Assembly (NCBI GenBank): GCA_045804965.1 | Contig: JBJMMD010000029.1 | Span: forward strand, 1-64,000 | Source: CAVTUU01 sp045804965 | Lineage (GTDB): Bacteria; Chloroflexota; Chloroflexia; Thermomicrobiales; UBA6265 | Reading direction: 5' to 3' | DNA: 64,000 bases | Shown: piece after piece, positions 42,759-50,822 of the stretch | Layout: every line of letters begins with the position of its first letter | Numbering within the stretch: the stretch's first letter is position 1 | Position numbers and translations under genes: made by a program | Notes under the pieces: generated by a model | What the model was told of the DNA's origin: nothing | The model's database searches: none | What the model saw: the letters and a program-made list of their open reading frames with translations, nothing else

Positions 42759-43897
42759 GGCTCTACCTCCGCGATGCGATACAAGGGCGATGCGCCGTAG
42801 CGCTGCTTCAATTGATGGGCGGCTTCGACGATGGGACGGTGTTGACGGGGTCGGAGACCGGGCAGGAAATCCTGATGCGTTGTTTCCGCAGTCAAACCAG
42901 CCAATTCCAATGTCAGCGCCTCCGCGGCGCCTGGAAGCTCGATCGCTTGCAGGCGATGCCCGAGCGCTTCGATCAAGCGCAGCCGGCCGACCGGCTCGCG
43001 CATCGTCATTTCCTTCTCCCAGGAGCGGTTTTCCTCGATCAGCACCCGCAACCGGGCTTGGCGAACGTTTCGCGCGCGCAGTTCCGGTCGATTGAAGGCG
43101 CGGGTGACGAGCCGCTGAAGTCCAAGCAGGAGCGTTTCGCGGCTGGTGGCGGGGGCGGGGAGGGTGAGCCCCTCGACAATGGTTTCGATCCGCTCGCGGG
43201 GGAGCACCCAGGTCTCGTCCTGTCCGCTGGCGAGATCCCAGACCCGGCGACCGGCCGCACCGAACCTGGCCTGGATGGCGGTTGCGGGCAAGGCCGCGAT
43301 TTCAACGAGCGTGTTCAGCCCGAGCCGCTCGAAGCGGCGGATGAGATCGTGGGAAACTGGCAGCCAGCTTGTGCGAATATCGGACAGGAACGCGACGACA
43401 TCGTTCTGCTCGACTAGGCGGTTCGTTCCGGGCGCAGCTTGTCGGGCCGCGACCCAGGCGGTGAATTTGCCGGGTGCGATGCCGACCCGCGGGCGCAGGG
43501 CGGGGGGAACGAGCTGCAGCAGGCGTTCGGCGGCTTCGTCAACACTCGGATAATGGCGGGTCAGACCGCGCAAATCGACATACCAGCAACCTGGCTCACC
43601 CGGTTCGATCGCCGGGCTGCACGTTTCGAGCGCGGTCATGATCTGCTCGGCTGTCGCCGCGTCGCGGACAGGATTGGGCGGGATGAAAACGGCTTCCGGG
43701 CAGAGCGCGATCACTTCGCGCAGGGGCATACCTGCGCGGATGCCGCGGAGCGTCGCTTCGGGTGTGCAATCATCGACGAGCGGACGGGCGGTTGGAGGGG
43801 AGGTGAGCACGAGTGGCATGCCGTCGAACTCAGGACGCTCCAGGAGAGCAACTCGGAGTGGAAAATGAGGCACATGGACACAGGCGATGGGCGCCAT
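42707..43897 (-). CDS. imuB: ImuB-like Y-family polymerase homologue
   Basis: ImuB is a Y-family DNA polymerase relative without activity that links DnaE2 to the sliding clamp. The 396-residue product has the family layout IACVHVPHFPLRVALLERPEF, PLVDDCTPEATLRGIRAGMPLREVIALCPEA and YVDLRGLTRHYPS, and PRVGIAPGKFTAWVAAR. The catalytic D and DE residues of active Y polymerases are not where expected, as in other ImuB. HQDFLPG near residue 345 lies where ImuB carries its clamp-binding motif. Ribosome binding site aaaggag. First gene of the operon; imuA is not present. Confidence 0.88.
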   Translation of the reverse strand: MAPIACVHVPHFPLRVALLERPEFDGMPLVLTSPPTARPLVDDCTPEATLRGIRAGMPLREVIALCPEAVFIPPNPVRDAATAEQIMTALETCSPAIEPGEPGCWYVDLRGLTRHYPSVDEAAERLLQLVPPALRPRVGIAPGKFTAWVAARQAAPGTNRLVEQNDVVAFLSDIRTSWLPVSHDLIRRFERLGLNTLVEIAALPATAIQARFGAAGRRVWDLASGQDETWVLPRERIETIVEGLTLPAPATSRETLLLGLQRLVTRAFNRPELRARNVRQARLRVLIEENRSWEKEMTMREPVGRLRLIEALGHRLQAIELPGAAEALTLELAGLTAETTHQDFLPGLRPRQHRPIVEAAHQLKQRYGASPLYRIAEVEPWSRIPERRHALISYDP

Positions 43898-43953
43898 GAA
43901 TACTCCTTTCCCAAAGTTGCGGTCTCGCGAGCCGGATTTGAGACCCGGATCGG

Positions 43954-43971
43954 ACGGGCTGAACAGCCCGT
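43954..43971 (-). promoter_or_regulatory. Hairpin in the imuB leader
   Basis: acgggct (43954-43960) and agcccgt (43965-43971) form a perfect seven-pair stem with a four-base loop, downstream of the LexA-controlled promoter and about 57 bases before the imuB start. No T tract follows on the minus strand, so it is probably not a terminator. Confidence 0.5.
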
Positions 43972-43977
43972 ACCCGT

Positions 43978-44006
43978 AGACTAGAACATATGTTCTAGTC
44001 TGACAA
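43978..44006 (-). promoter_or_regulatory. LexA box inside the imuB promoter
   Basis: Bases 43978-44001 are a perfect 24-bp palindrome whose core GAACATATGTTC (43984-43995) matches the GAAC-N4-GTTC SOS box. On the minus strand, TTGTCA (44006-44001) and TAGTCT (43983-43978) form a promoter with a 17-base spacer. The operator fills the spacer and covers the -10, so bound LexA should block RNA polymerase. It lies 81 bases upstream of imuB. On the other strand it is also upstream of the ftsK promoter. Confidence 0.85.
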
Positions 44007-44028
44007 GAGGTGACGCAATGTCACGGTG

Positions 44029-44057
44029 ATTACAACAGCGGAAAGATGCGATATACT
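44029..44057 (+). promoter_or_regulatory. Candidate ftsK promoter
   Basis: ATTACA at 44029-44034 and TATACT at 44052-44057 have a 17-base spacer, about 105 bases before the ftsK start. GAACGTAC lies just downstream at 44072-44079, in the early transcribed region. Confidence 0.45.
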
Positions 44058-44162
44058 CTCGCGTACAACCTGAACGTACACCTTGGCCTTCCCGCTTGAC
44101 AATCAATATCCTGCCGCCCGTCTCCCGCACCGGGCACAACGGGACACGGAGACACCGCGCCC

Positions 44163-46376
44163 ATGGCGACGCAAACAAAGATCCGGGCCGGCGGCCAATC
44201 CAAAAAAGGCGCTAAACGATCGCCCGCCGCTCAAATCAACGACACGCTCCCGCTCAGCGGGCGGCTCAAAGCGGTCGGCAGCGGTCTCACCGGTCTCCTG
44301 CCCGACACGCTCGTCTCTAATCGCTTCCGTCGCGAGATCGCAGGCGCAATCTTTGCGCTCCTTGCCTGCCTGAGTTCATGGTCTCTCGGCAAAGGAAACG
44401 ATGACGGCCGCCTGGTGCAATGGCTGGGCGACGCACTCCACGCCTCATTTGGGCGCGGCGCTTTCCTCGCGCCACTCTTTCTCCTCTTGACGACTGTACG
44501 CGCGTTTCGCACGCAAGAAGGGGAAATTCTCCTCCCCCGTCACTACTTGGGCGGCGCCGCGTTCGCCGTCGCGATCACCGGTCTCTTTCAACTTTCAGGT
44601 CCAGCAACCACAAACGGAGGCGGGCGCCTTGGCCTCGCCGTGGCGACATTGCTCACCGGCGCAGTTGGAGAACTAGGATCGGGATTGTTGCTCTTCGCAA
44701 CCGGCGCAATCGGCGTTTTCCTGCTCGCGGGAACTGATCTCCTCACCTTCTGGCGGGACCTGCGCGAACTCATCCCCGAACGTGAGTATCTCGACGAGGA
44801 CGACGAGCTCGATTTCGAACAGATGACGCCGTTTCCGCGGGCGTCCATGGATCCGGACGGAATGATCGAGCTCGCCGCGGCGATCCCGTCGGTGCCGGTG
44901 ATCAACGTCCCATCCATGGAACCAAAAACCGTCGAAAAGCCAGCAGTCGATAAGAAAGCGACCCTCATTGCCCCCGGCGATCCGTTGCCTTTGCCAGAGG
45001 TCGGCCACCTAGCGCATTACGAGGGCGTCAAGCTCGACACCACCGATCTCGAAGGGAAAGCGCGCCGGATCGAGGAGACGCTCGGGAGTTTCAAAGTCGA
45101 CGCCCGCGTGCGCGAAATAAATCCTGGTCCCGCGGTGACCCAGTTTACGCTCGAACCGGGCGCGGGGATCAAGGTCCGCCGGATCACGGAGTTGCAAAAC
45201 GATCTCGCGCTCGCCTTGGCAGCGCCGAGCATTCGGATCGAAGCTCCTATTCCGGGCATGGCACGGGTCGGGGTCGAGATTCCGAACGCGCAGGTCGCGA
45301 CCGTCGGATTGCGCGAGACGCTCGAATCGTCAACCTTTTCAAAAAACAAAGCGAAGTTGCCGATCCCGCTCGGTCGTGATGTCAATGGCCGCTACGTCGT
45401 AGGCGACTTGACCAAGATGCCGCACTTGCTGATTGCCGGCGCTACGGGCTCCGGCAAGAGCGTGTGCCTCAACGGGATCATCTCCACGTTCCTGCTCACC
45501 CGGCATCCCGACGAACTACGCCTGCTCATGATCGACCCCAAGATGGTTGAACTCACCGGTTATAACGGCGTGCCCCACTTGCAATGTCCCGTCGTCACCG
45601 AAATGGACAAAGTCGTCGGTGCGCTGCGGCTCGTGCTGCGGGAAATGGAACGCCGCTACTCACTCTTCAATCGACTCGGTGTGCGTAACATCGATGGCTA
45701 CAGAATGAAAGTCGCCGATGAGGTTGGCGCCGAGAAGCTGCCGTATCTCGTCGTCATCATCGACGAACTTGCTGACTTGATGATGACTGCGCCCGAAGAA
45801 GTGGAAACGCTGCTCGTTCGGCTGGCACAGATGGCGCGAGCTACAGGCATCCACCTCATCATTGCGACCCAACGGCCGTCGGTCGACGTCTTGACGGGAT
45901 TGATCAAGGCCAATGTTCCAGCGCGGATCGCGTTCGCGGTGACGTCGCTCACCGACAGTCGCGTGGTGTTGGATCTCCCAGGGGCGGAGCGCCTGTTGGG
46001 CCGCGGCGACATGCTCTTCTTGCCACCTGACGCGGCAAAGCCGCAACGGATCCAAGGCGCATTCATTGAAGACAAGGATGTGCACTATATCGTCGATCAC
46101 TGGCATAAGGTTGCGCCGGTGCCGCATTACGCTCAAGAGTGGATGGAGTTGCCGAGCTCGAACGCGGTGGACGACGATGGGGGAGATGATCCGTTGTTGG
46201 ACCAAGCGCTCGAAATCGTGCGGAACCAAGGCACGGCGTCAGCCTCGATGCTGCAACGCCGCTTACGGATCGGCTACAACCGGGCGGCGCGACTCATCGA
46301 ACACATGGAACATGAGGGAATTATCGGACCCGCCGATGGCATCAAGGGCCGGCCGTTCTTAGCAAGCGACGATTGA
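44163..46376 (+). CDS. ftsK: DNA translocase FtsK/SpoIIIE
   Basis: FtsK pumps DNA at the division septum. The 737-residue product has an N-terminal membrane region of about four hydrophobic segments (AGAIFALLACLSSW, AFLAPLFLLLTTV, GAAFAVAITGLF, GSGLLLFATGAIGVFLL). A linker leads to the alpha/beta domains (VDARVREINPGPAVTQFTLEPGAGIKVRRI) and the RecA-like motor with Walker A GATGSGKS (about residue 425) and Walker B LVVIIDELADLM. A C-terminal gamma winged helix (ASMLQRRLRIGYNRAARLIEHMEHEGIIGP) that reads KOPS-type sites is present. Confidence 0.95.
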   Translation: MATQTKIRAGGQSKKGAKRSPAAQINDTLPLSGRLKAVGSGLTGLLPDTLVSNRFRREIAGAIFALLACLSSWSLGKGNDDGRLVQWLGDALHASFGRGAFLAPLFLLLTTVRAFRTQEGEILLPRHYLGGAAFAVAITGLFQLSGPATTNGGGRLGLAVATLLTGAVGELGSGLLLFATGAIGVFLLAGTDLLTFWRDLRELIPEREYLDEDDELDFEQMTPFPRASMDPDGMIELAAAIPSVPVINVPSMEPKTVEKPAVDKKATLIAPGDPLPLPEVGHLAHYEGVKLDTTDLEGKARRIEETLGSFKVDARVREINPGPAVTQFTLEPGAGIKVRRITELQNDLALALAAPSIRIEAPIPGMARVGVEIPNAQVATVGLRETLESSTFSKNKAKLPIPLGRDVNGRYVVGDLTKMPHLLIAGATGSGKSVCLNGIISTFLLTRHPDELRLLMIDPKMVELTGYNGVPHLQCPVVTEMDKVVGALRLVLREMERRYSLFNRLGVRNIDGYRMKVADEVGAEKLPYLVVIIDELADLMMTAPEEVETLLVRLAQMARATGIHLIIATQRPSVDVLTGLIKANVPARIAFAVTSLTDSRVVLDLPGAERLLGRGDMLFLPPDAAKPQRIQGAFIEDKDVHYIVDHWHKVAPVPHYAQEWMELPSSNAVDDDGGDDPLLDQALEIVRNQGTASASMLQRRLRIGYNRAARLIEHMEHEGIIGPADGIKGRPFLASDD

Positions 46377-46420
46377 GCGCGAGCGCCCGGCGCACATCGA
46401 GGACGCTCGCGCCTTTCTTA
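46377..46420 (+). terminator. Intrinsic terminator of ftsK
   Basis: gcgcgagcg (46377-46385) pairs perfectly with cgctcgcgc (46404-46412) over nine bases with an 18-base loop, followed by ctttctt. It starts directly after the ftsK stop and lies between convergent genes. Confidence 0.6.
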
Positions 46421-46717
46421 AACCACTCGGACTGTGCGGGCTTCTCGAACCTTGTCAAAGCATCGTGAGCAATAAACCGGCGTCCCATTACGGGGGACGA
46501 AAGGAACCGTCGTTTTGGCGCCGCATTCGGCGCAAATGACTTCGGAAAGTGCCCGTTCCTGCACCCCCATCTTCGCCTTACGGCTGGCGCGACAGGCTGG
46601 GCAACGTGCTGGAACATTCGTCAGCCCTTTTTCCTGGTAGAACTGCTGCTCGCCCACGGTCCATGTGAATTCCTGATTGCACTCTCGACACGTCAATGTG
46701 CGGTCCGAGAACTCCAC
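46418..46717 (-). CDS. Zinc-ribbon protein with three CxxC pairs
   Basis: The 99-residue product from GTG 46717 (gggagggg about six bases upstream) has CRECNQEFTWTVGEQQFYQEKGL and ARCPACRASRK, a pattern of the probable zinc-ribbon domain family, then a second ribbon CAECGAKTTVPFVPRNGTPVYCSRC. It should bind two zinc ions. Related proteins are small and often of unknown role, possibly nucleic-acid binding. The open frame extends to 46831 but lacks a better start. It is convergent with ftsK. Confidence 0.8.
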   Translation of the reverse strand: MEFSDRTLTCRECNQEFTWTVGEQQFYQEKGLTNVPARCPACRASRKAKMGVQERALSEVICAECGAKTTVPFVPRNGTPVYCSRCFDKVREARTVRVV

Positions 46718-46968
46718 CGTTCGCCCCTCCCGATAACCCCACAAGTCAGGCCGGCGCAAACCCTTCCCTGGGCGCGCCTGAACCGAAAGCCTTCGTAGCT
46801 TCGGCAATCTATCGACATCCGCACATCGCAAGATAGTTTCACGTTATCAAAGGCAAGTCCGCTTCGCAACTGGTTTCGTATGCCAATTTTATGTTTTCTT
46901 TGCCCTTATTGAGCGTGCTTATGGCAACATTCCGTGACTTTGATGTCTAGGTTCGCGGCCAAAGATGG

Positions 46969-46987
46969 TAAAATAGAACGTACGTCC
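46969..46987 (+). promoter_or_regulatory. recR -10 region with a degenerate SOS-like site
   Basis: TAAAAT at 46969-46974 fits a -10 hexamer, followed at 46976-46987 by GAACGTACGTCC, one base from the GAAC-N4-GTTC form of the imuB box. The -35 is poor. Suggestive only. Confidence 0.3.
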
Positions 46988-47034
46988 ACATCTCACGGAC
47001 GGAGAATTTCTGCTTCGAAGGGTACGGTTGCCTA

Positions 47035-47646
47035 GTGGCAAGCAGTGGTTCACAAGTTGGTGCGCGACCAGTGGCGCGGCTCGTCGATGAGTTCGCCAAG
47101 TTGCCGGGCATTGGTCCGAAGACAGCATCTCGGCTTGCATTTCATGTGTTACGCACACCGCGAGACGAAGCAACGGCGCTCGCGGAAGCGATTCTCGAAG
47201 TTAAAGAGCGGATTCGCCTGTGCTCTGTTTGTTTCAACATCACGGAATCCGATCCTTGTTCGATCTGTTCGGATCCTGGGCGGGACAAGGCGATTTGCGT
47301 TGTCGAAGAACCGCTCGATGTCGTCGCTCTGGAACGGACTGGACAATTTAGGGGTCGGTACCATGTCCTGCACGGAGCGGTATCGCCGATCGACGGCATC
47401 GGACCGGAAAAACTGAAGATTCAGGAGTTGCTCCGTCGCATTCCAACGGAGCAACCCAATGAAGTGATTATCGCCACGAACTTGGATATTCCAGGCGAGG
47501 CGACGGCCAATTATTTACATCACCTGCTCGTGCCGCTGGGAGTTAATGTAACCAGGCCGGCGAGTGGACTACCCGTCGGCGGCGATCTCGAGTATGCGGA
47601 CGAGGTGACACTCGGCCGAGCATTGGCCGGACGGCGAGCGTTGTAG
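47035..47646 (+). CDS. recR: Recombination protein RecR
   Basis: RecR works with RecF and RecO to load RecA on gapped DNA. The 203-residue product has the N-terminal helix-hairpin-helix LPGIGPKTASRLAFHVL, the zinc finger CSVCFNITESDPCSIC, and the Toprim domain ICVVEEPLDVVALERTG ... HVLHGAVSPIDGIGPEKLKI. Length is normal. Start GTG 47035. The usual partner dnaX/ybaB genes are not adjacent; recO is 11 kb away. Confidence 0.95.
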   Translation: MASSGSQVGARPVARLVDEFAKLPGIGPKTASRLAFHVLRTPRDEATALAEAILEVKERIRLCSVCFNITESDPCSICSDPGRDKAICVVEEPLDVVALERTGQFRGRYHVLHGAVSPIDGIGPEKLKIQELLRRIPTEQPNEVIIATNLDIPGEATANYLHHLLVPLGVNVTRPASGLPVGGDLEYADEVTLGRALAGRRAL

Positions 47647-47704
47647 GTGTTGATCACTCGCATGGCGTAATAAAGGTTGAAACAAAAATCGTCGTCCCGA
47701 GACG

Positions 47705-47733
47705 TTGTAAAGGGGTACGTTGAACGGTAAAAT
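47705..47733 (+). promoter_or_regulatory. Promoter of the double-GNAT gene, probably leaderless
   Basis: TTGTAA at 47705-47710 and TAAAAT at 47728-47733 have an ideal 17-base spacer. The ATG of the next gene starts at 47742, only nine bases after the -10, so the transcript would start at or next to the start codon. Confidence 0.5.
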
Positions 47734-47741
47734 CGAGTGAG

Positions 47742-48920
47742 ATGGAAACCGAACAGACGTCGGGATTGATCCGATTTCAGCCTTCGTCGACGCGGCGAGA
47801 CGGGCCGTCGGAAGACGTCAAAACCTCTAGTCCAAAGATTCCTTCGAAGAACGATCGGTCGTGGCGGCCGGGCGACGAGGAAGAGTCCGATCCTGAACCC
47901 GGTTACCCTGTGCGAATAGCAGTCCGATCTGTGCGGCTTGGCGATTTGCTAGACCTGCGCGGGATGACGACTGTGCTCGCGCTCAACCAGCCTGAAGTCA
48001 ATTTCAGTGGCTACAGTCCAACGCGCGCTGCAGTCACAGCGTTGGCGCCACGCCGCAAGTTTCGGCCGCGGCTTTTTACCGCCATTTCTGGTGATCGTGT
48101 TATAGGATTTGTTCATTTTCAACCGTTGTCGCCAGATCAACGGTGGCAGTTAGTTGCAATCGGCAGCGCAACCGGCGTCTTTGAGGCAACGCCCGTCTGG
48201 GAGGAGCTCATCGCGCAGGCGGTGGTCGCTGCCGGCCTCCGAGGGGTCAAGCGCCTTTATGGCCGAGCGCCGAGCGACAGCGCGGCATCGGAGTCACTTG
48301 TTGCCGTTGGATTCAGCCATTATGCAGACGAGCAGGTCTTCGTGGCAAGACCACCGCTGGCCGGAGCGCAGGTCAAGATGCGGGCCCAGGAACAGACCGA
48401 CACCTGGGCAATCCACCAGCTCTATAACTCAGCCGTGCCTCGCCCAGTCCAAGTTGCGGAAGGGTACACGAGTCACCGATGGGACCTCCGCGCTGTACCC
48501 GAGGGCATGCCAGGCGTCTCAAGCTCGGGCTGGTTGATCGAAGAGCGCCACCAGGTGATCGGCTACGCGCGAATACGTTCGCGCGGGGGAGTGCACACCA
48601 TCGAGTTGATTTACAGCCCTGAGCGGATTGACGTGCTGGACGAATTGATTGCCGGAGCGTTGGCGAAGGTCAAATTATCCGGAAGAAAAGATTGCGTGTA
48701 TTGTGCAATCCGCGGCTATCAGCTGGAAGCGGCAATCGCGCTCGAGCGTCACGGCTTCACATCCATACTGGAACAAGAGTTGCATGTGAAGTACACGACG
48801 GCCAACGTGCGCGTTGCCCCAGCGGACCCAATTCCATTTCATGCTGAAGTCATCGAGAAATTGCCGAAACGTGTGCCGTCGTTTCTGCCGGGGAAACCAC
48901 AAGATGAATCTGCTACTTAG
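47742..48920 (+). CDS. Double GNAT-domain protein (putative acetyltransferase)
   Basis: The 392-residue product seems to hold two GNAT-like domains. The first is about residues 58-205 (RSVRLGDLLDLRGM, RLFTAISGDRVIGFVHFQPL, LRGVKRLYGRAPSDSAASESLVAVGFSHYADEQVFVA). The second is about 212-345 (AQEQTDTWAIHQLYNSAVP, GWLIEERHQVIGYARIRSRGGVHTIELIYSPERIDVLDELIAGAL, ALERHGFTSILEQELHVKY). The acetyl-CoA pyrophosphate loop is poorly conserved in both, so activity is uncertain. The 56-residue N-terminus looks disordered. It precedes the R3H/AAA gene by 18-81 bases depending on that start. Confidence 0.65.
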   Translation: METEQTSGLIRFQPSSTRRDGPSEDVKTSSPKIPSKNDRSWRPGDEEESDPEPGYPVRIAVRSVRLGDLLDLRGMTTVLALNQPEVNFSGYSPTRAAVTALAPRRKFRPRLFTAISGDRVIGFVHFQPLSPDQRWQLVAIGSATGVFEATPVWEELIAQAVVAAGLRGVKRLYGRAPSDSAASESLVAVGFSHYADEQVFVARPPLAGAQVKMRAQEQTDTWAIHQLYNSAVPRPVQVAEGYTSHRWDLRAVPEGMPGVSSSGWLIEERHQVIGYARIRSRGGVHTIELIYSPERIDVLDELIAGALAKVKLSGRKDCVYCAIRGYQLEAAIALERHGFTSILEQELHVKYTTANVRVAPADPIPFHAEVIEKLPKRVPSFLPGKPQDESAT

Positions 48921-49001
48921 CTCGAAGGTGCGGCGCATTTGAACCGAGCGCGCTTTGCAATGAGGACACGTGACAATACATTGGCTTTGCGGAGGTCGAT
49001 G

Positions 49002-50810
49002 AACATCGATCCCGTCGACACTGAGGAGCAGCGATTGACCAGCGTGCAGCAGGTCCGCTCAGATCCGTACGACAGAAAAGACTATGAAAGGGAAATCACC
49101 GATAACCTTGAGGATCTTCTCGCCGTCCTTCCGCCGACCATTGCTGAAGCGGTTGATTCTGCCCGCAGCGAGGAATCACGGGGCGGCCTGATTGAGATTA
49201 TTTTGGACCTAGGCCGGCCACCAGAGGCTCGATTTCAAGAAGACGAGCTCTATCTGACCGACATCGACGTTACACGGGAAGACTTGCGCTTCGTTTCTGA
49301 ACGTGTTGGCCGGTTTGGCGATGACAACCGCGCCGGCATTGAGCGGACGCTCCACCGCATTTCGGCAATTCGCAACCGCACTGGAGACATTGTTGGCCTC
49401 ACATGCCGGATTGGCCGCGCCGTCTATGGAACGATCGCGATCATAAGCGACCTGATCGAGTCCGGCGAGAGCATCTTGCTGCTTGGTCGCCCGGGAGTCG
49501 GCAAAACAACGATGCTGCGGGAGAGCGCACGAGTGCTCGCCGATGATTTCCACAAGCGCGTAGTGGTGGTCGACACAAGCAATGAAATCGCTGGCGACGG
49601 GGACATTCCGCATCCCGCGATTGGGCGTGCCCGGCGAATGCAGGTGCCCACCCCAACCGCCCAGCACGCAGTCATGATCGAGGCTGTCGAAAACCACATG
49701 CCGGAAGTCATCGTCATTGATGAGATCGGAACCGAGCTCGAGGCGATGGCCGCGCGAACGATTGCCGAGCGGGGTGTTCAGCTCATCGGCACCGCGCACG
49801 GTAACACGCTCGAAAACCTGATGATGAACCCAACCTTGTCCGATCTCATTGGCGGCATTCAGTCGGTCACATTGTCGGACGAAGAAGCGCGGAGGCGCGG
49901 GACCCAAAAATCGATCTTGGAGCGCAAAGCGCCACCCACATTTAATGTCATGGTTGAAATCGTTAGCCGGGATGAAGTTGCCGTGCATCGAGACGTCGCG
50001 GCGACGGTAGACATGTTGCTTCGCGGGTCGCCGGTGCGCTCCGAAGTGCGCCGCCGAGTCGACGACGGAGAGGTCCAAATTTCGACGAGTGAGGAATCTC
50101 GCCGGGATCCGACCTTGCAAGCGCGGGCAATGATGGGCCCGAGTCCGTTGGAACGAAGCGACGACCGCCGCGATATTGTCGACATTCGCAGCCGCAGAAC
50201 CGCACGAGACGCTGGTCCCCGCGATCGCGAGGGACGGCAAGACGAGGCCGACTCGTTCATGCCTATTACCCCGACAATGCCGAAAGGCAGGGGAACCGAG
50301 GATAAGCCGCTTCGTATTTATCCTTTCGGCGTGAGCAGGAACCGACTCGAAAGCGCGATCGCGCAACTTCGATTGCCAGCGGTCATCGTTCGCGACATCC
50401 GAGATGCAGACATGGTGATGACATTAAAGAACTATTTCCGGCAGCGGCCGCAACCGTTACGAGAAGCCGAAAGCCGGGGCACTGCGGTCTACGTCTTGAG
50501 ATCGAATACGGCGATTCAAATGGAGCATGTGCTCTCTAATCTCCTGCCCGTGTCCTTACGGCGGCCCAAGTCTAGTGAGCACGACGAGGCTTCGCCGCGC
50601 GAGCACGATAAAGGCGGAGACCCGGTGACGTCGGCGATGCTGGAAGCCGAAGAAGCGATTGGCGCGGTGATCGACGGATCGCCAAATGTCTCGCTCGCAC
50701 CTCAAGACTCGTATGTTCGGCGGCTGCAACATGAGTTGGCTGATCGATACAATCTGAGCTCACGGAGCCGCGGTAAGGAGCCGTTCCGCCGTGTCGAGAT
50801 CTATCGGTAG
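49002..50810 (+). CDS. AAA ATPase with C-terminal R3H domain (Ycf45/SpoIIIAA-like)
   Basis: About 602 residues. The N-terminal YEREITDNLEDLLAVLPPTIAEAV and the central ATPase (Walker A LLGRPGVGKTTML, Walker B VIVIDEIGTELEAM, GTAHGNTLENLMMNPTLSDLIGGI) place it in the Ycf45/SpoIIIAA secretion-like ATPase family. A charged linker of about 100 residues follows. The C-terminus is an R3H single-stranded nucleic-acid domain (YVRRLQHELADRYNLSSRSRGKEPFRRVEIYR). Role unknown in bacteria. ATG 49002 has ggagg only three bases upstream; TTG 48939 and ATG 48960 are other possible starts. Confidence 0.85.
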   Translation, partial: NIDPVDTEEQRLTSVQQVRSDPYDRKDYEREITDNLEDLLAVLPPTIAEAVDSARSEESRGGLIEIILDLGRPPEARFQEDELYLTDIDVTREDLRFVSERVGRFGDDNRAGIERTLHRISAIRNRTGDIVGLTCRIGRAVYGTIAIISDLIESGESILLLGRPGVGKTTMLRESARVLADDFHKRVVVVDTSNEIAGDGDIPHPAIGRARRMQVPTPTAQHAVMIEAVENHMPEVIVIDEIGTELEAMAARTIAERGVQLIGTAHGNTLENLMMNPTLSDLIGGIQSVTLSDEEARRRGTQKSILERKAPPTFNVMVEIVSRDEVAVHRDVAATVDMLLRGSPVRSEVRRRVDDGEVQISTSEESRRDPTLQARAMMGPSPLERSDDRRDIVDIRSRRTARDAGPRDREGRQDEADSFMPITPTMPKGRGTEDKPLRIYPFGVSRNRLESAIAQLRLPAVIVRDIRDADMVMTLKNYFRQRPQPLREAESRGTAVYVLRSNTAIQMEHVLSNLLPVSLRRPKSSEHDEASPREHDKGGDPVTSAMLEAEEAIGAVIDGSPNVSLAPQDSYVRRLQHELADRYNLSSRSRGKEPFRRVEIYR

Positions 50811-50822
50811 TCGGCCGTCGAT

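Noticed and set aside
42731..43417. 228-codon plus-strand open frame
   Set aside because: Shadow of imuB with no recognisable motif.
49209..50366. 385-codon minus-strand open frame
   Set aside because: Antisense to the R3H/AAA ATPase, which carries clear Walker motifs in the sense frame.
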